DNA of 64,000 nucleotides from JBOGXA01 sp050694175 (GCA_050694175.1 JBOGXA010000014.1:1-64000), one strand, 5' to 3'. Positions 26,116-35,257 are shown, numbered from the stretch's first letter. The notes: generated by a model from the sequence alone, not told the origin. A program made the numbers and translations.

Positions 26116-27195
26116 TCACCCCAGGCCGAGCTCCTCGAGAACGGCATCGATCTCGGCGGCGACGAGCTTGGGCCGTGGAGCTCCGGCTATGGCCCAATCG
26201 GGATCCTTCAATCCGTGTCCGGTCAGGACACAAACAACGGTCGCTCCCTCGGGAATTGCCCCGTCACCTGCGGCCCTCCGCAGGCCCGCCACCCCTGCCG
26301 CGGACGCGAGCTCCACGAACACTCCCTCGGAAGCCAGCGATCGATACGCGTCGAGGATCTCTCGATCCGTGACGGAGTGGATTCCTCCCCCGGACTCGGA
26401 AGCCGCCCGCAGCGCACCCTCCCATGAGGCGGGATTGCCGATGCGGATGGCCGTCGCAATTGTTTTGGGGTCGGCGACCTCTGATCCCCTCACAATCGGG
26501 TTTGCCCCTTCGGCCTGAAAGCCGAGCATGATGGGTCGCGAATCGCTCCATCCATGCGCCACGGCTTCGCAGTAGCCCTTCCAGTGCGCGGTGATGTTTC
26601 CTGCATTGCCGACCGGCATCGCGTGCACGTCCGGCGCTCCCTCGTGGGCCTCCACGATCTCGAAGGCCGCAGTCTTCTGGCCCTCGATCCGATGCGGATT
26701 CACCGAATTGACGATGGCGACCGGATGCGTGCCGGCAAGTTCGCGTGTGAGCACGAGCGCGGTGTCGAAGTTGCCGTTGATCTCGATAACCCGCGCTCCG
26801 TGCGCCAGGGCTTGCGCGAGTTTTCCGATCGCGACGTTCCCCCTCGGAACGATCACCGCGCAGGTGATCCCCGCGCGCGCTGCATAGGCGGCTGCCGACG
26901 CGCTCGTGTTTCCGGTCGACGCGCACGCGACCGCGCGGGATCCCTCTTCCAGCGCCTTCGAGACCGCCACCGTCATCCCTCGGTCCTTGAATGATCCCGT
27001 TGGATTGAGGCCCTCATGCTTGAGCCAGACGTGTGCGGAGGTCTCCTCGCTCAAGCGGTCCGAATAGATGAGTGGAGTGTTGCCCTCGCCCAGGGTCACA
27101 ACCGGAGTCGCCTCGGTTACGGGGAGATAGTGAGAGTACTTCCGGATCACGCCGGGCCCGGGCCCGGGCGCGGTGCCGGCGGTTCCGGCGATCAT
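26116..27195 (-). CDS. thrC: Threonine synthase
   Basis: PLP enzyme converting O-phosphohomoserine to threonine, 359 residues, the compact actinobacterial/Bacillus class. The PLP lysine is in LNPTGSFKDRGMTVAVS; CASTGNTSASAAAYAARAG and MPVGNAGNITAHW (phosphate cup of PLP) are intact. ATG at 27195 overlaps the hom stop by 4 bases, so its translation is likely coupled to hom. Confidence 0.96.
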   Translation of the reverse strand: MIAGTAGTAPGPGPGVIRKYSHYLPVTEATPVVTLGEGNTPLIYSDRLSEETSAHVWLKHEGLNPTGSFKDRGMTVAVSKALEEGSRAVACASTGNTSASAAAYAARAGITCAVIVPRGNVAIGKLAQALAHGARVIEINGNFDTALVLTRELAGTHPVAIVNSVNPHRIEGQKTAAFEIVEAHEGAPDVHAMPVGNAGNITAHWKGYCEAVAHGWSDSRPIMLGFQAEGANPIVRGSEVADPKTIATAIRIGNPASWEGALRAASESGGGIHSVTDREILDAYRSLASEGVFVELASAAGVAGLRRAAGDGAIPEGATVVCVLTGHGLKDPDWAIAGAPRPKLVAAEIDAVLEELGLG

Positions 27196-28486
27196 TGCTC
27201 TCCCGTGCCCTCGACCTGAAGCAGCGAGACAACCCTATTTACCGAGTCGAGAGCCTCCAGCTCCCTGAATGTTTCCTGATGCGCACCATCGCTTGCCGTA
27301 TGAGTGACGAGCACCAGTGTGGCTTCGTCGCCGGTTCCTTCCTGACGAACGCTGGCGATCGAGATGTCGTGGCTCGCGAACACGTTGGCGACCGCGGAGA
27401 GGACGCCGGGTTGATCGGCCACCGCGAGCACGACGTAATAGCGAACAGAAGTGAGCTCTTGTGGACGCATGTGAGCGCGATCGTTGAAGCAGGTGCAACC
27501 CATCGAGCGTGCTCCGAGAACCGAGTTGCGGGCCAGCTCCATCACATCGCCGACCACCGCCGTGGCCGTGGGCCCACCTCCTGCCCCCCGTCCAAAGAAC
27601 ATCAACTCTCCGGTTTCTTCGCCCTCAATGAACACCGCGTTGTGCACATCGCGCACGGCTGCGAGTGGATGATTCCGCGGGACCATCGACGGGTGTACCC
27701 GCGCCGAGATCTCGCCGTCGTGCCGCTCCGCCACGGCGAGGAGCTTTACCTCGTATCCAAGTTCGTGAGCGGCCGCCAGATCCGCCGGCGTCACCTTTGA
27801 TATGCCCTCAACGTAGACGTCGCCGGCAACAACCCTCGCGTTGAACGCGATCGATGCCAGGATTGCAAGCTTGGCAGCCGCGTCGTGGCCCTCGATGTCC
27901 GCCGATGGGTCGAGCTCCGTGTATCCCAGTCGTTGCGCTTCCGCGAGCGCATCTCCGAACGACTCTCCGGTGTCGGACATGCGCGTCAGGATGAAGTTCG
28001 TAGTCCCATTGACGATCCCCATGACGCGGCGCACCCGCTCGCCGGCGAGTGATTCCTTCATCGGCCGAATCAACGGTATACCGCCGGCAACGGAGGCCTC
28101 GAAAAGGACATCGACGCCGGCCGCCTCGGCCGCACGCAAGACCTCGTTCCCCAGCGTCGACATCAGCTCCTTGTTGGCCGTAACAACGTGCTTGCCCGAC
28201 TCGATCGCAGCGAGTATGAGATCTCGGGCCGGTTCGATGCCGCCGATCGCCTCCACCACGACGTCGACCGTGGGGTCCTTTACCACCGACCAGGAATCGG
28301 TCGTAAGAAGGCCCGGGCCCAGATCAACCTCCCGCGGCTTCGACAGATTTCGAACCGCGACCGCCGCCAGCTCGATCTCGACTCCCGCTCTCTGAGCGAG
28401 TAAGGGCGCCTGTTCCTTCAGAATGCGCGCCGTCGCTCCTCCACGATTCCGCAGCCGAGCAGCGCGACACGAATGGGAGAGGCCAT
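27192..28486 (-). CDS. hom: Homoserine dehydrogenase with a one-base frameshift in the NAD-binding loop
   Basis: Reduces aspartate semialdehyde to homoserine. From ATG 28486 the frame reads MASPIRVALLGCGIV and then breaks near 28440-28446; the family sequence continues in the next frame (ATARILKEQAPLLAQRAGVE onward) to 27192. Adding one G (GTGGAGG to GTGGGAGG) would restore GCGIVGGGATARIL, the glycine-rich Rossmann loop. Downstream, TANKELMS, FEASVAGGIPLI, VNGTTNFIL and GYTELDPSADIEG are intact, with a C-terminal ACT domain (YYVVLAVADQPGVLSAVANVF) for threonine feedback. The intact thrB and thrC downstream suggest the break may be an assembly error. Confidence 0.9.
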
Positions 28487-28507
28487 ATCCTGCTGTCTTT
28501 CCGCTGC

Positions 28508-28560
28508 GGGCTCCGCATGGAGCCCTAGCTTTCAACTCAGCGTGCCGCTCGGCACGCTGA
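28508..28560. promoter_or_regulatory. Two consecutive perfect hairpins in the hom leader
   Basis: GGGCTCC-GCAT-GGAGCCC (28508-28525) and TCAGCGTGCC-GCTC-GGCACGCTGA (28537-28560) are separated by 11 bases. They lie 22-75 bases before the hom start on the minus strand, and also upstream of the plus-strand glycosylase gene. An attenuator or a divergent-promoter element is possible. No match to a riboswitch I know. Confidence 0.4.
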
Positions 28561-28638
28561 CTCCGACAATTCACGCGATCCTCGAGAGGTTCGCTTGTCC
28601 CCGAACCTATCGTGGCAGGCGTTCGCTATTGTCGATTC

Positions 28639-29469
28639 GTGCCCGAGCTCCCCGAACTCCAGGCCCTGTCCGAGCGGCTGTCAGAATCGTTCGGCGGCAC
28701 GCGCATCGACCGGCTCGAGCCGCTCCAGTTCTCGGCTCTCAAGACCTACGCGCCCGACCCCAACGAGGTGCGCGGGAAGGAGCTGTCCTCGGTGGGCCGA
28801 CGGGGCAAGTACCTCGTGTTCCGATTCGGATCGCACAACTTGCTCGTGCACCTATCGCAGGGCGGCCGCGTGTTCATCGAAGAGCCGCCCAAGCCGTCGC
28901 GACCCAAGGGTGGCGTCGTTCGGCTCGCCTTCGACCGGGCGGCCATGCTGGTGCGGGAGTACGGAACCGAACGAAAGGCAGCCTGGTGGGTGCTCGCTTC
29001 CGACGACCCCGGCCCCCTTGCCGCGCTCGGGCCCGAACCCTTTGACGCCGCCTTCGAAGAATTGATCCTGCAAGGAGGCGACAGGAGGCAACTGCACACA
29101 CTGCTGCGAGATCAACGGACGGTCGCCGGCATCGGGCGGGGGTTTGCCGACGACATTCTCCACGCGGCCAAGCTGTCCCCCTTCGCCTCGCTCGCGTCGC
29201 TGCCGGCCGACAGACGGGAATCCCTGCTGAGTTCAGTGCGTGAGGTGCTGGGGAGCGCGACCGAAAAGGAGCGCTCTCGAACGGGCGGGCTGCCTCCCAA
29301 GCTGTCGGGACGCTTCGCAATACACCGAAGGTTCGGCGAGGCCTGCCCCCGGTGCGGCGCCACGATGGCACGGGTTTCGTTCGAGTCGCATGAGATCACC
29401 TACTGCCCGACCTGCCAGACCGGAGGAAAGGTGCTGGCGGATCGCCGGCTCTCGCGTCTGTTGCGCTAA
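28639..29469 (+). CDS. Fpg/Nei family DNA glycosylase
   Basis: Base-excision repair enzyme of 276 residues. GTG at 28639 is chosen because the family needs a Pro right after the initiator as nucleophile; this start gives (M)PELPELQALSERL with the catalytic Glu. The H2TH region reads RTVAGIGRGFADDILHAAKLSPF and the zinc finger has four Cys (CPRCGAT and YCPTCQT). An Ile/Val-rich upstream extension is not family-like. No strong ribosome site is seen, so the mRNA may be nearly leaderless. Substrate choice (8-oxoguanine or oxidised pyrimidines) cannot be read from this. Confidence 0.9.
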   Translation: MPELPELQALSERLSESFGGTRIDRLEPLQFSALKTYAPDPNEVRGKELSSVGRRGKYLVFRFGSHNLLVHLSQGGRVFIEEPPKPSRPKGGVVRLAFDRAAMLVREYGTERKAAWWVLASDDPGPLAALGPEPFDAAFEELILQGGDRRQLHTLLRDQRTVAGIGRGFADDILHAAKLSPFASLASLPADRRESLLSSVREVLGSATEKERSRTGGLPPKLSGRFAIHRRFGEACPRCGATMARVSFESHEITYCPTCQTGGKVLADRRLSRLLR

Positions 29470-29529
29470 CTCGTCGAGCGTGCGTTTGACGCTCTATGCG
29501 GTGGTCAGGTGAACACTCGATGTTGACGA

Positions 29530-30831
29530 TCAGGAGCCGTCGAGGCGACGGTCGAGCCGGTAGGTGTCACTCACCGTCTCTCGGCGGATGATCTCGGTTG
29601 CGCGGCCCTCGTGCACCATGACGACCGCGGGGCGCGGCACGCGGTTGTAGTTGGAGGCCATTGAGTACGTGTACGCGCCGGTCGCCGGAACGCACAGCAA
29701 ATCGCCGGGCGCGACGTCCTCGGCCAAATGGACATCCGTGATCATGATGTCTGGTTCGCAGTGCTTGCCGGCCACCGTTACCGGGGGGCCTGAAGTGGCA
29801 CCCACGCGGTTCGCAAGAAACGCTTCATAGCGCGCTCCGTACAGCGCGGGTCTGATGTTGTCGGACATGCCCCCGTCCACGGCGACGTATGTCCTAACGC
29901 CCGGGATCCTCTTGACCACCCCGACCCGGTAGAGGGTCACGGCCGCCGATCCGACGATCCCCCGGCCGGGTTCGAGGAAGAGCTTAGGCACCGGCAATCC
30001 CCGCTCCGAGAACTCCCTGTCGACGGCTTCCACGAGGTGAGCAACGACGGCGTGCGGATCGGGCGACATCTCCTCGTGGGTGTGAGCGATGCCGAGTCCC
30101 CCGCCGAGATTCAGCTCGCGCGCGACGAAACCGGATTCTTCTTTCGTCTGCGCCAGCCACTCGGCGATCCTTCCAACGGCCAGGTCGAACGCCGACAGCT
30201 CGAATATCTGCGAGCCGATGTGCGCGTGCACGCCGACGACGTCGCACCCGTCGAGCTCCGCCGTGCGCCGGAGTGCCTCGTGCGCGATCGGACCCAAAGT
30301 GAACCCGAACTTGGAGTCCTCCCTCCCGGTCTGCACAAACTCATGGGTGTGCGCTTCCACTCCGGGCGTCACGCGAACGAGCACGCTGGTACGGATGCCG
30401 GTTTCAGACAGCTCATCGATCTCCTCGAAAGAGTCGACGACGATCCGCCCCACTCCCGCACCTCCTGCGGCGAGGAGTTCCTCGCGCGACTTGTTGTTGC
30501 CGTGCATGAGGATCCGCTGTCCCGGGACGCCGGCGGCGACTGCCGTGGCCAGCTCTCCTCCCGTGCAGACGTCGACCCCGAGCCCAAGATCGGCGAGAAG
30601 CTCGAGAATCGCGACACAGCAAAAAGCCTTAGCCGCATAGAAGACGCGGTCGCTTCCAAGGCCGTCTGCATACGCGCGGGCGCGACCCGTCACGGTCGCT
30701 CGATCGAATACGACGAGGGGGGTGCCGAACCGCTCCGCGAGGTCGACGGCGTCGCAACCGCCGATCACAAGGCGGCCCGCAGGTCCCACCTCGGCCGAGT
30801 CGGGCAAGATGGCGGACAGCTCGGTGTTCAC
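29530..30831 (-). CDS. lysA: Diaminopimelate decarboxylase
   Basis: Last step of lysine synthesis: meso-diaminopimelate to lysine, PLP-dependent. The 433-residue protein has the PLP lysine in RVFYAAKAFCC, HGNNKSREEL, VGVHAHIGSQIFE, the LNLGGGLGIAHT loop and the HCEPDIM cysteine block near the C-terminus. The GTG at 30831 shares GTGA with the stop of the PhzF-like gene; the longer frame upstream is that gene in another frame. Part of argS-phzF-lysA run. Confidence 0.96.
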   Translation of the reverse strand: MNTELSAILPDSAEVGPAGRLVIGGCDAVDLAERFGTPLVVFDRATVTGRARAYADGLGSDRVFYAAKAFCCVAILELLADLGLGVDVCTGGELATAVAAGVPGQRILMHGNNKSREELLAAGGAGVGRIVVDSFEEIDELSETGIRTSVLVRVTPGVEAHTHEFVQTGREDSKFGFTLGPIAHEALRRTAELDGCDVVGVHAHIGSQIFELSAFDLAVGRIAEWLAQTKEESGFVARELNLGGGLGIAHTHEEMSPDPHAVVAHLVEAVDREFSERGLPVPKLFLEPGRGIVGSAAVTLYRVGVVKRIPGVRTYVAVDGGMSDNIRPALYGARYEAFLANRVGATSGPPVTVAGKHCEPDIMITDVHLAEDVAPGDLLCVPATGAYTYSMASNYNRVPRPAVVMVHEGRATEIIRRETVSDTYRLDRRLDGS

Positions 30832-31688
30832 GGAAGGCACGCGAGCTCGCCGTTCAGCACGAGCACGCAGGTCCCACCCACCTCGACGCTGCCGGGGGTC
30901 GCGTCGAGCTCGAGGCGGGACGGACGGCCCATCTCGACACCCTGTTCGACCGCGGTTCGGATCGGACCCACCCGATCGGCGAGATAGAGGCCCAGTGCCG
31001 CACACGCGGATCCGGTGGCGGGGTCCTCGTCGACGCCGACAGCCGGAAAGAAGCCACGCGCCCGAATGCCGCCGCCCCCCGTCGCCGTGAAACAGTAGAC
31101 ACCGTCCCCGGCGAAGTCCACGAGGAGGTCGGCACGCGGATAACAGCGAGCGAGCACGTCGATGTCCCTGAGTGGGACGATCAGCTGTGGCAATCCCGCA
31201 TTCGCGAAGGCAGGCCGCAGCGTCCCCTCCCCATCGAGCACACCGGCGTCAAGTCCGACCGATGATTCGCCGACGCCCAGGGCCCGCGCCAGCCGCTTAT
31301 GCATGCCTGCCTCCGCTTCACGAAGATCTGGATTGGATTCGCCCCGGCGAGCGAACCACAGCTCGTTGTCGGCGGCGAATACAGCCGTCGCGCCGGCGCG
31401 CGACTCCTGGACGAGCTCGTTCCCGACCAGCTTTCCGAGGTGGAGCAACACCCAGGCGGTCCCGATCGTCGGGTGTCCTGCAAAAGGCAGCTCCTCGGTC
31501 GGAGTAAAGATGCGTACGGAATAGCGATCGCGGTCTGCGGCGATCACAAACGTGGTCTCCGACAGGTTCATCTCCGATGCGATCTTCTGCATCTGATCGG
31601 TGCCCAAACCCTCGGCGTCGGCGAACACGGCCAGCGGATTGCCGAAGTATGCGGCGTCGGCGAACACGTCGACCTGAACGAATTCCAC
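30828..31688 (-). CDS. PhzF family isomerase/epimerase-fold protein
   Basis: A 286-residue two-lobed protein with VEFVQVDVFADAAYFGNPLAVF at the start, the catalytic Glu in EMNLSETTFVI, LPFAGHPTIGTAWVLL, and GVDEDPATGSACAALG. These are PhzF hallmarks. The fold is shared with diaminopimelate epimerase DapF, but the Cys pair of DapF is not obvious, so PhzF-like isomerase is the call. GTG at 31688 overlaps the argS stop by one base with AGGA upstream, and its own stop overlaps lysA, so all three are coupled. A role near lysine metabolism is only inferred from context. Confidence 0.88.
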   Translation of the reverse strand: MEFVQVDVFADAAYFGNPLAVFADAEGLGTDQMQKIASEMNLSETTFVIAADRDRYSVRIFTPTEELPFAGHPTIGTAWVLLHLGKLVGNELVQESRAGATAVFAADNELWFARRGESNPDLREAEAGMHKRLARALGVGESSVGLDAGVLDGEGTLRPAFANAGLPQLIVPLRDIDVLARCYPRADLLVDFAGDGVYCFTATGGGGIRARGFFPAVGVDEDPATGSACAALGLYLADRVGPIRTAVEQGVEMGRPSRLELDATPGSVEVGGTCVLVLNGELACLP

Positions 31689-33349
31689 TACATCCTTTCC
31701 GGAGCGCTCACGCCGAGCAGGGCCAGTGCATCGGCGATGACGACCTTCGCGGCGATGCACAACGCGAGGCGTGCGCTCGTGAGCTCAGCATCGTCACCGA
31801 TCACACGGCAATCCCGGTAGAAGGCGCTGAACAACGAAGCCAGCTCCTCGACGTAGCGCGCTACGCGCTGGGGGGCGCGGAGGACCGCGGCTTCCGGGAG
31901 AACCTCCTCGTAGGCGGCGAGCTTACGCATGAGTTCGGTTTCACTCATGTGCGTCAGCCGCTCGAGTGGTGCCGACCTGGCGTCGGTGGACACTCTCTGA
32001 TCATCGGCATTGCGCAGGATCGACGAGATACGGGCGTGGGCGTACTGCACGTAATAGACGGGGTTCTCGGGAGCCTGCTCCTTAGCGAGGTCGATGTCGA
32101 ACTCAAGCGGCGCGTCGATGGATCGAGTGAGGAATGTGTACCGGGCCGCGTCGGCACCGACCTCGTCGACCAACTCGTCGAGCGGAACCAGGTTGCCTGC
32201 GCGTTTCGAGCTCTTGACCGCCTCTTCCCCCCTTTTGAGCGTGACGATCTGAATCAGTCGAATCTCGACGGCGGACCGATCAAAACCGAGGGCCTCGGCA
32301 ACACCCAGCACGCGCGTAACGGTTCCGTGATGATCGGCACCCCACAGGTAGATCAGTCGATCAAAGCCGCGGGCGAACTTGTCGGACACATAGGCGGCAT
32401 CCGCGGCCAGGTAGGTGGAGTCACCATCGGAGCGCACGATCACTCGATCCTTGTCGTCGCCGTGGCGTGTCGACAGAAACCACAGCGCGCCGGCGCGCTC
32501 CTCGATCGCATTCCTGTCGCGTAGTTGGTCCAAGACCTTGGTGACGGCTCCGCTCGAGTGCACCCGATCTTGCTCGGAGAACCACACGTCGAAGCGCGTG
32601 CCGAACCTCTCGAGCGAGCTTCGAATCTCCTCGATCATGAGGGCGAGGGCAATATCGCGAACCTTGTCCGTGCGCCCCGGCTCGGACATGGACACGAACG
32701 CATCGCCGTGCTCGGCTGCGATCTGCTTGGCGACATCGACCAGGTACTCACCGTGATACCCGTCCTCGGGCACCTGTGCATCGATGCCGAACTCGTTGAG
32801 ATAGCGAGCGATGACCGACGCGGCGAACAGGTTGATCTGACGCCCGGCGTCGTTGATCAAGTACTCGCGCGTTACCTCGCGGCCGACGGCCTCGAGCAGG
32901 TTCGAGACTGCGTCCCCGACGGCGGCGTGGCGCCCGCTGACGACGTTGACGGGGCCGGTCGGGTTGGCCGACACGTATTCGACGTTGACCTTCTCTTTGC
33001 GCTCGGCCGGTAGACGTCCGAACCGAGAGCCGGGATCGGCGGCGCGACGAACGACATCTGCCAGCCAGCCGTGCGACAGATGGAAGTTGAGGAACCCCGG
33101 ACCCGCGACCTCGACGCGCTCCACCAGATCGGAGTCAGGAAGCCTCTCCACGATCGCCTCGGCCACTGTCCGGGGGTTGCCATGCCCCCGCGCCGCCGAG
33201 AGCGCGACGTTAGTAGCCCAGTCCCCGTGTTCTCGTCTTCGGGGCCGCTCGAATGAGATCTCGGGCAGCTCCCCGGAGGAGACAAGGCCGTCGCTTGCGG
33301 CCGACCGGAGGGCTTCGGCCACGAGCTCGACGAGATGATCCGTGATCAT
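31688..33349 (-). CDS. argS: Arginyl-tRNA synthetase
   Basis: Class I synthetase charging tRNA-Arg, 553 residues. N-terminal Add1 domain, then NVEYVSANPTGPVNVVSGRHAAVGDAV, where the usual HIGH tetrad reads NVVS, a variant seen in one bacterial ArgRS group. REYLINDAGRQINLF, LWGADHHGTVTRV, the KMSKS-region equivalent VKSSKRAGNLVPLDEL and the DALR-type C-terminal anticodon domain (YVQYAHARISSILRNA onward) are present. It overlaps the receiver protein gene by 4 bases, and a tRNA-Arg gene lies 460 bases upstream in the opposite direction. Confidence 0.96.
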   Translation of the reverse strand: MITDHLVELVAEALRSAASDGLVSSGELPEISFERPRRREHGDWATNVALSAARGHGNPRTVAEAIVERLPDSDLVERVEVAGPGFLNFHLSHGWLADVVRRAADPGSRFGRLPAERKEKVNVEYVSANPTGPVNVVSGRHAAVGDAVSNLLEAVGREVTREYLINDAGRQINLFAASVIARYLNEFGIDAQVPEDGYHGEYLVDVAKQIAAEHGDAFVSMSEPGRTDKVRDIALALMIEEIRSSLERFGTRFDVWFSEQDRVHSSGAVTKVLDQLRDRNAIEERAGALWFLSTRHGDDKDRVIVRSDGDSTYLAADAAYVSDKFARGFDRLIYLWGADHHGTVTRVLGVAEALGFDRSAVEIRLIQIVTLKRGEEAVKSSKRAGNLVPLDELVDEVGADAARYTFLTRSIDAPLEFDIDLAKEQAPENPVYYVQYAHARISSILRNADDQRVSTDARSAPLERLTHMSETELMRKLAAYEEVLPEAAVLRAPQRVARYVEELASLFSAFYRDCRVIGDDAELTSARLALCIAAKVVIADALALLGVSAPERM

Positions 33350-33726
33350 GGCCGTCGCAGCAGGCGGTCGACGACCGAGAGCAACTCGTTGGGATCGAAC
33401 GGCTTGGTCATGTATTCCGAAACGCCGTATTCCTTGCCTCTATCGATGTCGGACTGCTGCGCCTTCGCGGACAGGAACACGACGGGGACGTCCTTCGTGG
33501 CCTCGGCGCTCTTGATCTCGGCGCACGCCTGGTACCCGTCGAGCCGGGGCATCATGATGTCCAAAATGACCAGGTCCGGCGTATTTTCGGCGGCGAGGCG
33601 CACGGCATCTTCGCCGTTGCGGCCGGTAACCACGTCGTAGCCCTCGAGCTCGAGGTTGACCTGCAAAAGGCGAAGGATGACCGGATCGTCATCGCAGACC
33701 AGGACGCGCTTTGCTGCATCGGACAT
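33346..33726 (-). CDS. Stand-alone response-regulator receiver (CheY-like)
   Basis: A 126-residue single receiver domain without output domain. Acidic pocket VCDDDPVI, phosphoacceptor Asp in LVILDIMMPRLDG, the Thr/Ser switch in VVFLSAKAQ and the Lys in YMTKPF are all present, so it should be phosphorylatable. No kinase is adjacent. It heads the argS-phzF-lysA operon with a 4-base ATGA overlap. The partner and output are unknown. Confidence 0.93.
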   Translation of the reverse strand: MSDAAKRVLVCDDDPVILRLLQVNLELEGYDVVTGRNGEDAVRLAAENTPDLVILDIMMPRLDGYQACAEIKSAEATKDVPVVFLSAKAQQSDIDRGKEYGVSEYMTKPFDPNELLSVVDRLLRRP

Positions 33727-33809
33727 GATCGGATGCTATCGCCCGCTCGCCCAGGTCACTTGGCATCCAGCGATCGAACGCCTGCCGATGCTCTAACCTG
33801 AATCCATTG

Positions 33810-33881
33810 GCCCTCGTAGCTCAGGGGATAGAGCACACGCCTCCGGAGCGTGGTGCGCAGGTTCGAATCCTGCCGGGGGCA
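33810..33881 (+). tRNA. tRNA-Arg (anticodon CCG)
   Basis: 72 bases fold as a complete cloverleaf: acceptor GCCCTCG/CGGGGGC (one G-U), D-arm GCTC/GAGC, anticodon stem CACGC/GCGTG with loop CTCCGGA (anticodon CCG), T-arm GCAGG/CCTGC with TTCGAAT. Discriminator A; CCA is not encoded. It marks the border to the accessory region. Confidence 0.96.
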
Positions 33882-34089
33882 CTGAGCGCTGGGCGCCATG
33901 GATTCGGCGATTACTTCTCGATCGAGATCGACGAAACCGGAGCGCTTTTGGCCGGATACTCGCGTACCTAGTGCCGTCGCCCCGGCTTCGACCGCCCTTC
34001 GAGCTCTTCGTTCATGAGCCGATGAGTTTCATGCCCCGGTTCGGTCCAAACGATATCGAGGAAACACGAACATACGAGGAGGAGAACTG
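33882..34089. other. Non-coding stretch after tRNA-Arg
   Basis: No gene-like frame. It contains the leader of the following DHFR-fold gene (GGAGGAGAACTG just before 34090). No clear terminator seen. Confidence 0.4.
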
Positions 34090-34662
34090 ATGGGAAAGAT
34101 CGTTGTCACCGAATTCATCTCCCTGGATGGCGTGGTCGAGGATCCGGGCGGATCGGAGGACTTCAAGTACGGAGGCTGGAGCTTCGAGTTCTCTCGGGGC
34201 GAGGAGGGCGACAAGTTCAAGCTGGACGAGGCCTTCGAAGCCGAAGCTCTGCTTTTGGGACGAGTGACCTACGAGGGTTTTGCGGATGCGTGGCCAACGC
34301 GAAGCGGCGAGTTCGCCGACAGGTTCAACAGCATGCCGAAGTACGTCGTCTCCTCGACTCTGGAGAGCCCGGCCTGGAACAACTCCACCGTCATCAAGGG
34401 CGACATCGCCAAGGCTGTCACGGAGCTACGCGAGCAGCTCGAGGGGAACATCGTGGTGCACGGCAGCGTCCAGCTGGTTCAGTACCTGCTGGAGCACGAC
34501 CTCGTGGACGAATTACGCCTCATGGTTTTCCCGGTCGTGCTGGGAAGCGGCAAGGGCCTCTTCGGGGAGACGAGTGACAAGAAGATCTTGGAACTAGTGG
34601 AATCCAAGACCGTGGGAGACGGCGTAAACATCCAGATCTACCAACGGCCTGAAGCGAACTGA
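34090..34662 (+). CDS. DHFR/RibD C-terminal-fold reductase family protein
   Basis: A 190-residue protein of the RibD-C family: MGKIVVTEFISLDGVVEDPGG at the start, ALLLGRVTYEGFADAWP, PKYVVSSTL, and the NADP-site strand NIVVHGSVQLVQYLL, then LMVFPVVLGSGKGLF. These stand-alone proteins are mostly uncharacterised reductases. A strong GGAGGAGAA ribosome site precedes the ATG. First intact gene of the accessory region; a second, broken member of this family lies at 53854-54410. Confidence 0.92.
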   Translation: MGKIVVTEFISLDGVVEDPGGSEDFKYGGWSFEFSRGEEGDKFKLDEAFEAEALLLGRVTYEGFADAWPTRSGEFADRFNSMPKYVVSSTLESPAWNNSTVIKGDIAKAVTELREQLEGNIVVHGSVQLVQYLLEHDLVDELRLMVFPVVLGSGKGLFGETSDKKILELVESKTVGDGVNIQIYQRPEAN

Positions 34663-34898
34663 GGGGAATCTCTTCCACCCAAAGGGCTCCGAGGGATGTC
34701 TACACGTCAAGTCTGCAACTTGTTTAGAGTCTCGGACCATTCGGGGTTTGAAAGCAAGCTGTCCTATTAGGGGCACAGAACCGAACCTCCGACGCAACCG
34801 CAGGTCAACCGCGTTCCTGAGCGAATCCTATGGAATCAAACCTGCGCACTGACCCCCTGCCAATCTGAACTCATGAAATCTGGTGAGCTCGCGCGCTC
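34663..34898. other. Intergenic stretch, nothing recognised
   Basis: No coherent coding frame, repeats or hairpins were seen between the DHFR-fold gene and the small membrane pseudogene. Confidence 0.4.
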
Positions 34899-35071
34899 TT
34901 ACCCTGCTCCTGGTTCCTCGTCCGGAACGAGTGGCGCTGTGCTGACCCGCTCCAACACCATCCGCTGGTAACTCATCAGCGCAACCAGTACGGCGATGCC
35001 GATCACCACGCCACCATCGCGGCAACGAGCGAGTGGTCGAAGACAACGTCAGCCAACAGACCGGCGGCCAT
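34899..35071 (-). pseudogene. Small single-helix membrane protein gene with one-base frameshift
   Basis: From ATG 35071 (GAGACGGG upstream) the frame reads MAAGLLADVVFDHSLVAAMVA and then stops; the next frame continues VVIGIAVLVALMSYQRMVLERVS to a TAA at 34899. One missing base near 35008 would restore a 57-residue protein with a single membrane helix and a short charged tail. The span of 173 bases is one short of whole codons. Function unknown. Confidence 0.5.
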
Positions 35072-35086
35072 CCCGTCTCGAGTGGT

Positions 35087-35233
35087 TCAGGACAGGTCCG
35101 AGACTTCGAGCCACCTTAGGTGCTTGAACCCGAGGACGTGTTTGCCATCGTGCTGCGTAATGACAAGCAGTACGGCTTCGCAGTGGCGACAGCGCAGCAC
35201 GACACCGGGAGCCTTCGTGTACACAGTGCTCAT
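35087..35233 (-). pseudogene. C-terminal half of a DUF6510-like zinc protein
   Basis: A 48-residue frame from ATG 35233: STVYTKAPGVVLRCRHCEAV, then LLVITQHDGKHVLGFKHLRWLEV. The Cys pair and the following strand resemble the second half of DUF6510 proteins, which normally carry a first Cys pair before this point. The in-frame region just upstream is the end of the arginase-like gene, so the front half is missing. It lies between that gene and a broken membrane gene, consistent with local decay. Confidence 0.5.
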
Positions 35234-35257
35234 CGCGAGCGCCCCCGTGGATTCAGG

